A stretch of 64,000 bases of DNA from Bacteroidales bacterium (GCA_024686335.1 JAILCI010000054.1:1-64000); one strand, 5' to 3'. Counted from the stretch's first letter, positions 26,226-34,678 are shown. The notes: a model not told the origin generated them from the sequence alone. Translations and numbers: made by a program.

Positions 26226-26777
26226 ATGAAAAAAAGTTCAAAAATCTTGCTGACAATTGCAGGTATTCTGCTGTTAATTTTAGGTGTAGTCTGCCTATTC
26301 AAGCCTGTTGAAACACTTTTTGCCAGCGCATGGCTTATCGGTCTCATCACCCTAATTTCAGGTTTGATGATGTTAATGTTCACCTTCCGGACCCAAATGT
26401 TTCTGCCCAACAGCGGTACCCGTATGCTTTCAGGCCTGCTTCAAATGTTCTTAGGCATCTTTTTCTTAAGTCACAGTGCTGCCTTGACGGCTTCCCTACC
26501 CTACGTATTCGCCATTTGGGTTGTTGTAGAAGGCTTTACACTGTTCATCGAGTCTTTCGACTTCAAAAGATTTGGCTTCAGCTGCTGGTGGTGCATCATG
26601 CTGCTCGGTCTGGCCGCTGCCGTGCTTGGCTTCTTCGGTCTGAGTAACCCTGCAGCTGCTGGCAAAACACTCACCGTGCTCATCGGTCTTGGCATCATCG
26701 CCAACGCCATCTGTTATTTGGTAGCCCTTGCCGGTCTCGACAAACTCGTCACTAAGGTGAAAGAGGTAGTGGAATAA
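26226..26777 (+). CDS. HdeD-like DUF308 membrane protein
   Basis: A 183-aa inner-membrane protein with six predicted helices in three pairs, such as ILLTIAGILLLILGVVCLF and WLIGLITLISGLMMLMF. The repeated helix pair and short loops are those of the DUF308/HdeD family, associated with acid resistance in enterobacteria but of uncertain function elsewhere. Cys-Trp-Trp-Cys near residue 119 is unusual. ATG 26226 was chosen because a -7 box lies upstream at 26164-26171. Confidence 0.82.
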   Translation: MKKSSKILLTIAGILLLILGVVCLFKPVETLFASAWLIGLITLISGLMMLMFTFRTQMFLPNSGTRMLSGLLQMFLGIFFLSHSAALTASLPYVFAIWVVVEGFTLFIESFDFKRFGFSCWWCIMLLGLAAAVLGFFGLSNPAAAGKTLTVLIGLGIIANAICYLVALAGLDKLVTKVKEVVE

Positions 26778-26788
26778 TATTGTAAATG

Positions 26789-26808
26789 GTCGATGTACAC
26801 ATCGACCC
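26789..26808. repeat. Palindrome GGTCGATGT-AC-ACATCGACC
   Basis: Arms of 9 bp with a 2-base loop. Read on the minus strand its left flank is TGTAGG and its right flank CATTTACA. This matches the copy at 37892-37911, which has GC instead of TA at the last stem pair, a compensated change. It lies 11 bp after the stop of the HdeD-like gene. The ATG inside it is not a gene start. Confidence 0.75.
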
Positions 26809-26819
26809 TACAAAAATTA

Positions 26820-27590
26820 ATGATGATCATAAATTTTAAAATAAAAGGCCTATTACTCGTCATTTTGTCCTTATCTCTTGGACTTACTCAGACTTTTGCC
26901 CAAGTTCCTACCATTGAGATGGTATATGTGCGCGGGGGAGACTTCTGGATGGGCTGCACGGGCGAGCAGCGGGCCGATTGTTCCCTGAATGAGACCCCAG
27001 CTCATTTGGTTCATCAAGATGATTTCCTCATAGCAAAATACGAGGTTACCCAAGAGCTTTGGATTGCAGTCATGGGTGGCAAGAATCCATCCAAAGTGAT
27101 AGGCGACAGTCTGCCTGTAACTCGCATCACCTGGTATGCGGCACGCGAATTCATCCAGAAATTGAACAAGATGACCGGCAAGAAATTCCGTCTGCCCACT
27201 GAGGCAGAGTGGGAATACGCCGCACGTGGTGGAGCTGAAAGCCAAGGCTATATGTTCAGCGGCTCAGATAATCTTAATGAGGTGGCTTGGTATCGCAAAA
27301 ACAGCGGACGAAAACCTCAGCCCGTAGGCACAAAAAAGCCTAATGAACTGGGCATCTATGATATGAGCGGCAATGTTTACGAATGGTGCTACGACGGCTT
27401 CGAATATTATGATCTGAGTCTGAACAATACGTACAACCCATACGGCGATGACTGGAACAACAATAAGATATTCCGTGGCGGTTGCATGACCAGTTTCCCG
27501 GATGTCTGCCGAGTATCCGCCCGAAGTCAAGGCTATAATACCTATCAATATAACTATGTCGGGTTCCGACTGGCTATGGATGTTGAGTAA
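26820..27590 (+). CDS. SUMF1/formylglycine-generating-enzyme-like secreted protein
   Basis: A 256-aa protein with a signal peptide (MMIINFKIKGLLLVILSLSLGLTQTFAQ). An FGE-sulfatase domain begins IEMVYVRGGDFWMGC. Typical landmarks are YEVTQELWIAVMGG, PVTRITWYAAREFIQKLN, FRLPTEAEWEYAARGG and NVYEWCYDGF, ending GFRLAMDVE. Catalytic FGEs carry two copper-binding cysteines in RGGSYM-C type motifs; here the matching region RGGCMTSFPDVCRVSARS has a different spacing. A non-catalytic or divergent role is therefore likely. ATG 26823 is an alternative start. The ATG inside the palindrome at 26789 is rejected. Confidence 0.8.
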   Translation: MMIINFKIKGLLLVILSLSLGLTQTFAQVPTIEMVYVRGGDFWMGCTGEQRADCSLNETPAHLVHQDDFLIAKYEVTQELWIAVMGGKNPSKVIGDSLPVTRITWYAAREFIQKLNKMTGKKFRLPTEAEWEYAARGGAESQGYMFSGSDNLNEVAWYRKNSGRKPQPVGTKKPNELGIYDMSGNVYEWCYDGFEYYDLSLNNTYNPYGDDWNNNKIFRGGCMTSFPDVCRVSARSQGYNTYQYNYVGFRLAMDVE

Positions 27591-27640
27591 TTTTATAAAG
27601 TATTGATATGAAGATAATTATAAATTAAAAACATAAAATT

Positions 27641-28192
27641 ATGAAAAGAACCAATGTTATTATCCTCTGCCTTCTGTTTGTGACAGGCCTTTTTTTCCAT
27701 GCTAATGCTCAAGCACCCTACAAAAATGGTATTGGTATTACCGCTGGTAACATGCAGGCGCTCTCTTTCAAGACTTTTGGTGGTAACCATTTTGCCTTCC
27801 AGGTGGATTTGGGAACCAAATACATCACCACGACCGGCCGCTTCAAAAACGTGGAACTCGACAATGTGGATTTCTGGACTTTGGAGCTGAACCCTAACTT
27901 CATGTTTGAAGGAAGATTAGGAGGAAAACTCTATGGTTTAGTCGGTATTGGTGCAAGTATCGGCTATTGCTGGAACACTCTCCAATATGAAGGATTTTTG
28001 GGAATCTGGCACACCCGCAGCGACTTTGGCAAGTGCGGAGCTAATGGTATCTTCGGCTTAGAATACAAATTCAACGCTCCTATAGCCTTGCAACTCGACT
28101 TCAGACCTGGTTACGGCTGCCTATTTGCAGAAAATTTCGATGCCCACTACTTCGACTGGAGTGCAAATCTAGGTGTCCATTATACATTTTAA
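27641..28192 (+). CDS. Small outer-membrane protein
   Basis: A 183-aa protein with signal peptide MKRTNVIILCLLFVTGLFFHANAQ. The mature part has amphipathic strands with Gly-rich turns (GNMQALSFKTFGGNHFAFQVD, LYGLVGIGASIGYCW) and ends HYTF. The size is compatible with an 8-stranded barrel. It follows the SUMF1-like gene by 50 bp and precedes the DUF1295 gene by 12 bp, so the three may be one transcript. No specific family recognised. Confidence 0.66.
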   Translation: MKRTNVIILCLLFVTGLFFHANAQAPYKNGIGITAGNMQALSFKTFGGNHFAFQVDLGTKYITTTGRFKNVELDNVDFWTLELNPNFMFEGRLGGKLYGLVGIGASIGYCWNTLQYEGFLGIWHTRSDFGKCGANGIFGLEYKFNAPIALQLDFRPGYGCLFAENFDAHYFDWSANLGVHYTF

Positions 28193-28204
28193 TAAATCAT
28201 CATT

Positions 28205-29083
28205 ATGAAACTTAAAGAATCTCGCAGCCTCAGCTTCATCACCATCTTAGTGGTGTATGTTCTGGCTTTTATTGTCGGACTGTTGGTATGGCGCGGTTTG
28301 GAGAACACTGGATGGCACTACTTGTGGCGTCTCTTCACCGCTGATGCAGTAGCCACGGTGGTGGTTTGGTTCTTCGGGCTTATCTTCCGCAATGTGTCTG
28401 TCTATGATCCTTACTGGAGCGTCGTCCCGCCGATAATGCTCACCTTATGGGCCGTCCATGTGGGCAGTTGGACATCCGCCACCATCTTACTGCTGGTTGC
28501 CGTTTGGTACTGGGGCATCCGTCTAACGGGCAATTGGGCCTTCACCTTCAAAAATCTGAACAGTGAAGACTGGCGATACACCAAATACAGAACCGAGCAG
28601 TCCCCATTCATTTTCCACCTGATCAACTTCTTCGGACTCAATATGATGCCGACGGTCATCGTCTTTTTGGTGATGATTCCGGGCTTTTTCGTCATCGATG
28701 CGGCCTTCTCTGCCAATTTGGTAACCATCTTAGGTTTTCTGATGTGCATTGCTGCCGCTACTATCCAGCTAATTTCCGACACCCAGCGTCATCGTTTCGC
28801 AAAGAGTCATAGAGGAGAAGTCTGCAATGTCGGACTCTGGAAACACGGTCGTCATCCCAACTATTTTGGCGAGGTCATGATGTGGTGGGGTCTCTTTATG
28901 ATGTTCATCTCAATCAACATCGGCAACCCGCAAGGTTACACTATGAGAGATCTCTGCTTCATCGGTCCTCTGTTGAACTCCTGTCTTTTCTGTTTCATCA
29001 GCGTTCCTTTAATGGAAAAACGGCAGTTGCAAAACAAGCCGGGCTATGCCGAGTATCGCAAAGAGACGAGAATGTTTATTTAG
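28205..29083 (+). CDS. DUF1295 membrane protein (steroid reductase-like)
   Basis: A 292-aa inner-membrane protein with about seven helices. The C-terminal signature of the DUF1295/ICMT-like superfamily is present: SHRGEVCNVGLWKHGRHPNYFGEVMMWWGLF at about residues 196-226, and the end MEKRQLQNKPGYAEYRKETRMFI. The family includes NADPH-dependent steroid 5-alpha-reductase-like and isoprenylcysteine methyltransferase-like enzymes acting on lipids. The substrate is unknown. A strong terminator follows at 29115-29154. Confidence 0.87.
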   Translation: MKLKESRSLSFITILVVYVLAFIVGLLVWRGLENTGWHYLWRLFTADAVATVVVWFFGLIFRNVSVYDPYWSVVPPIMLTLWAVHVGSWTSATILLLVAVWYWGIRLTGNWAFTFKNLNSEDWRYTKYRTEQSPFIFHLINFFGLNMMPTVIVFLVMIPGFFVIDAAFSANLVTILGFLMCIAAATIQLISDTQRHRFAKSHRGEVCNVGLWKHGRHPNYFGEVMMWWGLFMMFISINIGNPQGYTMRDLCFIGPLLNSCLFCFISVPLMEKRQLQNKPGYAEYRKETRMFI

Positions 29084-29114
29084 ACTATAATCTTTTATAG
29101 ATTTAAAAAAAGTT

Positions 29115-29154
29115 AAAATGGGGAGGTGACCAACTATGATTACCTCCCCATTTT
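29115..29154 (+). terminator. Rho-independent terminator
   Basis: Arms AAAATGGGGAGGT (29115-29127) and ACCTCCCCATTTT (29142-29154) with a 14-base loop, followed by TTATCC within a T-rich run. It ends the DUF308-to-DUF1295 group. The rest of the 29084-29408 spacer holds a 14-bp palindrome at 29196-29209 (AATGTTTAAACATT) and the ligase gene promoter. Confidence 0.9.
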
Positions 29155-29336
29155 TTATCCTATAAACCATAAATGATAGACTAACACCATAAATCAATGT
29201 TTAAACATTCACAAATAAAATAAGATTTTAAACCTATCTGATTGGTTAGGCGGAAGTCACACCAACAATAATCCATCATATAAAAGTGTCTCTAGACAAA
29301 ACTTAATTTTTCTTAATCTAGGTTTAGAAAATAGTG

Positions 29337-29344
29337 TATTTTTG
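29337..29344 (+). promoter_or_regulatory. -7 box of acyl-CoA ligase gene
   Basis: TATTTTTG followed by CGCCTC, 64 bp upstream of ATG 29409. An upstream in-frame ATG at 29334 overlaps this box and is rejected. The perfect palindrome AATGTTTAAACATT (29196-29209) lies about 130 bp further up. Confidence 0.65.
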
Positions 29345-29408
29345 CGCCTCCATTTTTGATGGGTGGGTTTTCTCACTCTTACTCTATTTAGAAACTAAAA
29401 TTAAGAAG

Positions 29409-31145
29409 ATGATAAAAGAGAATTTTGTCCGACTATTTGAAGACTCATTCCGCAGATACTGGGAACTCGAGGCTTTCACCGATTACGAAACGAAATACAC
29501 TGTAACCTATGGACAGGTAGCGGAACAAGTTGAAAAGCTGCATCTTTTATTTGAGCAGTGTGGCATCCAAAAGAATGACAAGATTGCACTTATCGGTCGC
29601 AACTGCACCAATTGGGCGATTGCCTACATTGCAACTATCACCTACGGTGCTGTCATCGTTCCCATTCTGCAAGACTTCCGTCCTGAAAACGTTCACCATA
29701 TTATCAAACACTCCGACTCCAAGTTGTTGTTCTCAGGAGACTACTACTGGGATCATTTGGATGAGAATGAATTAGGTCAGGTTAGAGCAGTCCTCTCCCT
29801 TACCGACTTTCACCCGGTCACGGTCATCGAGTCAGCGCTGCCTGTCATCGATGAAGAGCATGGGGTACATTTTTCCCTGCCCCGCGAAATTATCACTCAA
29901 GAGGCTATCCAACGTCTCTTTGACGACAAGTTCAAAGGTCAGTTCTTTCCCGACAGCATCCGTTACGACTACAAAGACAACGACGAAGTCGCCTCTATCA
30001 ACTACACTTCAGGCACCACGGGATTCTCCAAAGGTGTTATGACTACCGGACGTGCCTTGGCTTCCAACGCCATCTTCGGTCATCACGCATACGCTGCCAG
30101 CAACCCGTCGCAGCACCTGTTGTTCCCAGGTGACCGCATGGTGACCTTCTTGCCCTTGGCTCACGCATACGGTTGCGCTTTCGACTTCTTGGGCAACGCC
30201 ACCATTGGTGGTCATACCTACTTCATCACCAAGACCCCGACTCCAAAAGTGCTGATGAGCGCCTTCTCCGAGATAAAGCCCACCCTTATCTTGAGTGTAC
30301 CACTCATCATCGAGAAGATCTATAGGAAGCAGATTCAGCCGATGATTGCCAAACCGCCTATGAACTGGGTTTTGAAGGTTCCCTATCTTGACGACGTGGT
30401 GCTCAGCCAGATTAAGAAAAAACTCGTGGGTGTCTTTGGAGGTTCCTTTGAGCAGATTATCATCGGTGGTGCCGCCCTGAACGCCGAAGTGGAGAAATTT
30501 ATGACCAAAATCAAATTTCCATTCACCATCGGCTATGGTATGACAGAGACGGCTCCTCTGATCTCCTACTCCCACTGGACTGAATTCAAACCCACCAGTT
30601 GTGGCAAACATCTCGACAACATGGATGTCCGCGTCGACAATGTCAACGATAGTGGCGTGGGCGAGATCGTGGTCAAGGGCGACAACGTTATGCTAGGCTA
30701 CTACAAGAACGAGGATGCCACGGCCAACAGTTTCACCAAAGACGGATGGCTACGCACTGGTGACCTCGGATATGTAGACAAAGATGGAAATATCTTCATC
30801 AAAGGCCGTTGCAAGACCATGTTGCTTGGACCTTCAGGACAAAACATCTACCCTGAAGAGATTGAGGACAAACTCAACAACATGCCCTACGTCATGGAGA
30901 GCATCGTAGTACAAAGAGAAAACAGAATCGTGGCATTGATTCACCCTGACATTGACGCTTGTGACGCCGCAGGCCTTGACTCCAAGGGTGTGGCTAAAGA
31001 GCTCGACAATGTGAGAAAAGAGGTGAACAAGACCCTCGCCGCCTACGAGCAGATTAACGAGGTGGAGGTTCACATTCAAGAGTTTGAAAAGACACCGAAG
31101 AAGAGTATCAAGCGTTACTTGTACTCTGACATGAATGCCGTATAA
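29409..31145 (+). CDS. Long-chain acyl-CoA ligase (AMP-binding enzyme)
   Basis: A 578-aa ANL-superfamily enzyme that adenylates a fatty acid and transfers it to CoA, or possibly to acyl carrier protein. The P-loop YTSGTTGFSKG is at about residue 198 and GYGMTETAPL at about 374. The hinge TGDLGYVDKDGN is at about 453 and the catalytic-lysine end KTPKKSIKRYLY at about 561. Length and motifs fit the FadD/FAA group. It is transcribed alone between two terminators. The substrate chain length cannot be inferred. Confidence 0.92.
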   Translation: MIKENFVRLFEDSFRRYWELEAFTDYETKYTVTYGQVAEQVEKLHLLFEQCGIQKNDKIALIGRNCTNWAIAYIATITYGAVIVPILQDFRPENVHHIIKHSDSKLLFSGDYYWDHLDENELGQVRAVLSLTDFHPVTVIESALPVIDEEHGVHFSLPREIITQEAIQRLFDDKFKGQFFPDSIRYDYKDNDEVASINYTSGTTGFSKGVMTTGRALASNAIFGHHAYAASNPSQHLLFPGDRMVTFLPLAHAYGCAFDFLGNATIGGHTYFITKTPTPKVLMSAFSEIKPTLILSVPLIIEKIYRKQIQPMIAKPPMNWVLKVPYLDDVVLSQIKKKLVGVFGGSFEQIIIGGAALNAEVEKFMTKIKFPFTIGYGMTETAPLISYSHWTEFKPTSCGKHLDNMDVRVDNVNDSGVGEIVVKGDNVMLGYYKNEDATANSFTKDGWLRTGDLGYVDKDGNIFIKGRCKTMLLGPSGQNIYPEEIEDKLNNMPYVMESIVVQRENRIVALIHPDIDACDAAGLDSKGVAKELDNVRKEVNKTLAAYEQINEVEVHIQEFEKTPKKSIKRYLYSDMNAV

Positions 31146-31154
31146 GACAATCCC

Positions 31155-31180
31155 CTGCCCGCCTACTCATTGGCGGGCAG
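31155..31180. terminator. Bidirectional terminator overlapping tatD
   Basis: Arms CTGCCCGCC (31155-31163) and GGCGGGCAG (31172-31180), 8-base loop, then TTTTTTAAAT on the plus strand for the ligase gene. The right arm and loop encode the last residues (LPANE) and stop of tatD on the opposite strand. Confidence 0.85.
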
Positions 31181-31945
31181 TTTTTTAAATATGCGATAAA
31201 CATTGCGTGAAGTCTGCTCCATGACCTCGCGAACAGAGACTTGGAATATCTCCGCAATTTTCTGAGCGATGATAGGAATATAGGAACTCTCGTTGGGCTT
31301 TCCACGGTGCGGGGTTGGTGCCAGATAGGGAGCATCCGTTTCCAAAACAATATTTCCCAGGCCAACCTCCCCAACCAACTGAGGAAGTTTGCTGTTTTTG
31401 AAGGTCACGATACCACCCACGCCGATGGCGAAGTTGTGGGCAACAGCCCATTTGGCCTCCTGAATACCTCCAGAAAAGCAATGGAGGACGCCAGACAACT
31501 CACCTGGCTTGAACTGTTGTAGAATCTCAAGGGCCTCATTATAGGCACTGCGAATGTGCAGTGACAGTGGTAATTGCAGATCGCGTGCCCAGCATAACTG
31601 TTTATAAAAGACTTCCTTTTGCTGTTCCGCAGTATCGCGGTCATAATAAAAGTCGAGGCCTATCTCACCCACAGCGATGACATTGCGATCGTTAAGGCGA
31701 GTATGGAGATACTCCAGAACCTCAGGATAATCCTCACGCACATCAGAAGGATGCAGACCAACCATCGCATAGAGGTTGTTAGGAAAGAGTTCCACAACTT
31801 CTTGGATTTGGTCTGGTGTCTCCCGGTTGACGCAGGGCAGCAGCATCTGCTTAACATTTGCATCAATAGCGCGCTGAATCACCTCCTCGAAGTTGTCGGG
31901 ATAATACTCGCGGTAAAGATGAGTGTGAGAATCTATATAGTTCAT
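31163..31945 (-). CDS. TatD-family metal-dependent hydrolase
   Basis: A 260-aa TIM-barrel nuclease-like protein. The metal site is set by HTH at residues 7-9 (DSHTHL) and Glu in GEIGLDFYYD at about 95. His residues are in LHIRSA and LHCFSGG, and Asp in LETDAPYLAP at about 208. The family acts on DNA 3' ends in repair or on other phosphoesters. It is convergent with the ligase gene and shares its terminator. The last codons coincide with a terminator stem. Confidence 0.92.
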   Translation of the reverse strand: MNYIDSHTHLYREYYPDNFEEVIQRAIDANVKQMLLPCVNRETPDQIQEVVELFPNNLYAMVGLHPSDVREDYPEVLEYLHTRLNDRNVIAVGEIGLDFYYDRDTAEQQKEVFYKQLCWARDLQLPLSLHIRSAYNEALEILQQFKPGELSGVLHCFSGGIQEAKWAVAHNFAIGVGGIVTFKNSKLPQLVGEVGLGNIVLETDAPYLAPTPHRGKPNESSYIPIIAQKIAEIFQVSVREVMEQTSRNVYRIFKKLPANE

Positions 31946-31962
31946 AAGGTAAAAATATTAGA

Positions 31963-31997
31963 AAAATAGCCGGCCTCGTCAAGAGGTCGGCTATTTT
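31963..31997 (-). terminator. Terminator after the small barrel gene
   Basis: Arms AAAATAGCCGGCCTC (31963-31977) and GAGGTCGGCTATTTT (31983-31997), 5-base loop and one mismatch, sit 18 bp downstream of the stop at 32015. On the minus strand the run of T in the right part follows the stem. It separates the F0/barrel unit from tatD. Confidence 0.82.
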
Positions 31998-32014
31998 AGA
32001 TTAAATCGTTTGGA

Positions 32015-32506
32015 TTAGAATCTGTAGCGAAGACCAAGGGCAACGCTATAGAAATTATTGTAGATAGGATAAGAGTTTCCTCTTACAAAGCCCAATACGT
32101 TAACCATAGGACGCCAATCCAAGCTGATGTTCAATGGGATGCCAAATTGATATTCAATACCAATTTGTCCGCCAACATTCAAACTGACAGGAATATAATC
32201 ATAATCGCGCCAATAATGACCATAGTTGAAGCCAAGACCAGCACCAGGTCCTACATACCAGTTCCAGTTGCTTGCACCAATACCCCAAACCCAGTCGAAC
32301 ATAGCAGTTACACCTGCGGTTCCCCAAGGGTTCCAGAAGTTGTAGGCACCTGCGGTAAGGTCAACCATCATAGAGCCGGCTGCGATAGAGTGTTGATAAG
32401 AAAATTCAACGTTGCCACCGATACGAGCACCGATAGCACGCGGCTGAGCCATAGCAACACCTGCCATGGTACAAATCAAAACTAAGGATACAACAAATTT
32501 TTTCAT
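32015..32506 (-). CDS. Small outer-membrane beta-barrel protein
   Basis: A 163-aa protein with signal peptide MKKFVVSLVLICTMAGVAMA. Short strands rich in Trp, Tyr and Gly (GVTAMFDWVWGIGASNWNWY, VGPGAGLGFNYGHYW) end in GLRYRF with a terminal Phe. It is likely an 8-stranded barrel of unknown function. It lies 38 bp downstream of atpF, where atpH would normally be found. Confidence 0.7.
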   Translation of the reverse strand: MKKFVVSLVLICTMAGVAMAQPRAIGARIGGNVEFSYQHSIAAGSMMVDLTAGAYNFWNPWGTAGVTAMFDWVWGIGASNWNWYVGPGAGLGFNYGHYWRDYDYIPVSLNVGGQIGIEYQFGIPLNISLDWRPMVNVLGFVRGNSYPIYNNFYSVALGLRYRF

Positions 32507-32544
32507 AACTAATAAATTTTAATGAATAATAAGGTTGATGGTAA

Positions 32545-33039
32545 TTAATTCAATTTACAATTGTCTACCCACTCCTCGATGAGTTTCTCCTGACGCTCTT
32601 TATCTGAAAGTTCTTCTTTAAGCACTTTCTGAGCAATGTCGATAGAAAAGTTGGCAATCTCATTCTTCACGTCTGTGATAGCCTTCATTTTTTCGTAGTA
32701 GATAGCCTGTTTAGCATCATCAATGATAGCTTGGGCTTCATTATTAGCCTTGAGTTTAGCCTCTTCGTAGAGTTTCTCGCTAACCTTACGGGCATCGGCA
32801 ACAATTGCATCGCGCTCAGCCTTGGCATCTGCGAGCATCTCCTCATATTTTTGATTCATATTCTCCAATTCTGCATGCACGCGAGCAGCCTCGTCAAGTT
32901 GATCCTGAATCTTCTTATTACGACTGGCGATACCATTGGTGATAACCGGCCATGCAAATTTTGCCAAAATGAAGAAAAGGATTCCGAAACCTATCAGCAT
33001 CCAGAAAATAAGTCCGAAAGAGGGTTTTATAAGTTCCAT
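32545..33039 (-). CDS. atpF: ATP synthase F0 subunit b
   Basis: A 164-aa subunit of the peripheral stalk. One N-terminal membrane helix is at about residues 8-30 (FGLIFWMLIGFGILFFILAKF). A long charged helix follows from about 36 to 150 (NKKIQDQLDEAARVHAELEN). It links F0 to the F1 head. It follows atpE by 103 bp, a spacer that holds a strong hairpin. The genes expected next (atpH, atpA, atpG) are absent. Confidence 0.94.
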   Translation of the reverse strand: MELIKPSFGLIFWMLIGFGILFFILAKFAWPVITNGIASRNKKIQDQLDEAARVHAELENMNQKYEEMLADAKAERDAIVADARKVSEKLYEEAKLKANNEAQAIIDDAKQAIYYEKMKAITDVKNEIANFSIDIAQKVLKEELSDKERQEKLIEEWVDNCKLN

Positions 33040-33101
33040 ATCTAGTTAATTGTATGTCTTCTAATAATTATTGTTGTTTTTCTAATTTTTCGTCTAAGAA
33101 A

Positions 33102-33136
33102 TTAAAGTTTCTCCACCAATCGTGGAGAAACTTTAA
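33102..33136 (-). promoter_or_regulatory. Intercistronic hairpin between atpE and atpF
   Basis: Arms TTAAAGTTTCTCCAC (33102-33116) and GTGGAGAAACTTTAA (33122-33136), exact 15-bp stem, 5-base loop. On the minus strand it lies 6 bp after the atpE stop and is followed by TTTCTTAG rather than a clean T-run. It could be a partial terminator or a 3' stabilising structure that raises subunit c output over subunit b. Confidence 0.75.
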
Positions 33137-33142
33137 AAAGAA

Positions 33143-33400
33143 TTACGCGATAGCGATCAGCAAGCAAACCACAACGGCGAACAGAGCCACACCTTCGATC
33201 AAGGCGGCTGCAAGGATCATGTTGATACGGATGTTACCGGCGACTTCGGGTTGACGAGCGATAGCGGACATGGCATCTCTACCAATATTACCAATACCGA
33301 GGCCAGCACCAATAGCGGCTAAACCTGCACCAATACCTGCACCCATCTGGCCGATGCCGAGGATAGGAGCTGCTTGCAATAATGTTAATAATGTTGACAT
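33143..33400 (-). CDS. atpE: ATP synthase F0 subunit c
   Basis: An 85-aa rotor-ring subunit with two membrane helices joined by the polar loop ARQPE at residues 48-52. The ion-carrying carboxylate is Glu69 (AAALIEGVALF). The residue after it is Gly, and helix 1 (GAGLAAIGAGLGIGNIG) lacks the Gln of sodium-binding rings. Proton specificity is therefore more likely. It is flanked by atpB upstream and by the hairpin at 33102-33136 downstream. Confidence 0.95.
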   Translation of the reverse strand: MSTLLTLLQAAPILGIGQMGAGIGAGLAAIGAGLGIGNIGRDAMSAIARQPEVAGNIRINMILAAALIEGVALFAVVVCLLIAIA

Positions 33401-33438
33401 AACTTTATAAAATTAAAGTGATTAAATAAAGGTTTCTA

Positions 33439-34554
33439 TTAAGCTAATTCCGTACTCTCCTCATGCTCCTCCGTAGCGGTGCCAATGTAGATGGCACTGA
33501 GCAACGTGAAGACAAAAGCTTGGATGAAGGCAACCAACAACTCCAAGACTCCCATGAAGACGTAGAACAGCAGGGAGACAACGGAGACGCCGTAGCCAAT
33601 GTACGGAGACATCTGTCCAAAAATAAAAATCAAAGAGATAAAGCCCAATACGATGATGTGTCCTGCCGTAATGTTGGCGAAAAGACGGACCATCAACACG
33701 AAAGGTTTTGTGAAGATACCTATCAACTCCACGAAGGGCATAATTGGAAGAGGAAACTTCAACCACCAAGGCACACCAGGGGTGTTGAAGATGTCGACCC
33801 AATACTCCTTTTTAGCGGAAATATTCGTAATGAAGAAGGTGATCAATGCTAAGATACCCGTCACGACAATATTACCAGTAAGGTTAGCACCTCCCGGGAA
33901 GATGGGAATTATACCCAACATATTATTCAAAAGGATAAAGAAGAAAAGCGTTAAAAGGTAAGGGGTGTATTTGGGCGCACGGTCTCCCAGTGAGGGGTTA
34001 ATGACCTCTTCTTGCAAAAAGACGACAACCGGCTCCACCAAACCTTGCAGTCCGCTGGGGGCCTCGTCAGGATGTTGTTTATAGCGCTTAGCCACTGTCA
34101 GGAAGATTGTGGCAATCAGAATCAGAGAGATAAACAGGGCACAGACATTCTTTGTGATGGAGATGTTGAACTTGCAGACATGATCAACTGCATAGTTCTC
34201 TCCTTCCGTCAGATGACCGGTATAGTCACTATCCAATTTAACGATAGAACCTTTCTGGTCGCCCCAACCCATGGCATAACCATTATAGGCAGCATGACCA
34301 TGATGGAGTTTACCGGAAGAGAAGCATACCAGATGACCATCGTCTATCAAAATGATAGGCAACGGGATGGTAACACTCTTGTCGCCATCACCACAGATAT
34401 GCCATCCATAGCTGTCGGTGACGTGTTCAATAATAAACGGGCCAGCTTGAAAGCCCTCTTCCTCTTCAGCAGCCTGCGCATTAAAGGGAGTAAAAACGAG
34501 TAATGCCGCAAAGAAAAGCAGTAATACCGAGAGCCGTTTAAAAATATATTTCAT
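33439..34554 (-). CDS. atpB: ATP synthase F0 subunit a with periplasmic extension
   Basis: A 371-aa subunit a, about 120 residues longer than the enterobacterial form. A signal-like N-terminus (residues 1-28) is followed by a soluble His-rich domain to about 130 (DSYGWHI, GKLHHGHAAY). The core has 5-6 helices with the essential Arg290 in VLMVRLFANITAGH. The extension is a Bacteroidota trait. It is the first gene of the isolated atpB-atpE-atpF set and is divergent from the chromate transporter genes. Confidence 0.95.
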   Translation of the reverse strand: MKYIFKRLSVLLLFFAALLVFTPFNAQAAEEEEGFQAGPFIIEHVTDSYGWHICGDGDKSVTIPLPIILIDDGHLVCFSSGKLHHGHAAYNGYAMGWGDQKGSIVKLDSDYTGHLTEGENYAVDHVCKFNISITKNVCALFISLILIATIFLTVAKRYKQHPDEAPSGLQGLVEPVVVFLQEEVINPSLGDRAPKYTPYLLTLFFFILLNNMLGIIPIFPGGANLTGNIVVTGILALITFFITNISAKKEYWVDIFNTPGVPWWLKFPLPIMPFVELIGIFTKPFVLMVRLFANITAGHIIVLGFISLIFIFGQMSPYIGYGVSVVSLLFYVFMGVLELLVAFIQAFVFTLLSAIYIGTATEEHEESTELA

Positions 34555-34585
34555 AATATATCAAATAGTTACATTTGTTAATAAC

Positions 34586-34604
34586 CCATTTTGACTCAAA
34601 ATGG
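34586..34604. promoter_or_regulatory. Hairpin in the atpB leader
   Basis: Arms CCATTTTG (34586-34593) and CAAAATGG (34597-34604) with a 3-base loop. It sits 31 bp upstream of the atpB start in the divergent spacer. It could be an operator or a leader hairpin; no function can be assigned. Confidence 0.4.
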
Positions 34605-34658
34605 AAAAACGGCGCAATATACACTTTTTTTAATACTTGTGGCTTTTTTATAATTTTG

Positions 34659-34666
34659 TACTTTTG
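34659..34666 (+). promoter_or_regulatory. -7 box of chromate transporter genes
   Basis: TACTTTTG followed by CGATTC, a TAnnTTTG match, 12 bp upstream of ATG 34679. An in-frame ATG at 34637 would lie upstream of the box and is rejected. Confidence 0.6.
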
Positions 34667-34678
34667 CGATTCAATTAT

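Noticed and set aside
26793-26819. Upstream start of the SUMF1-like gene
   Set aside because: The ATG lies in a dispersed palindrome and the signal peptide starts at 26820 or 26823.
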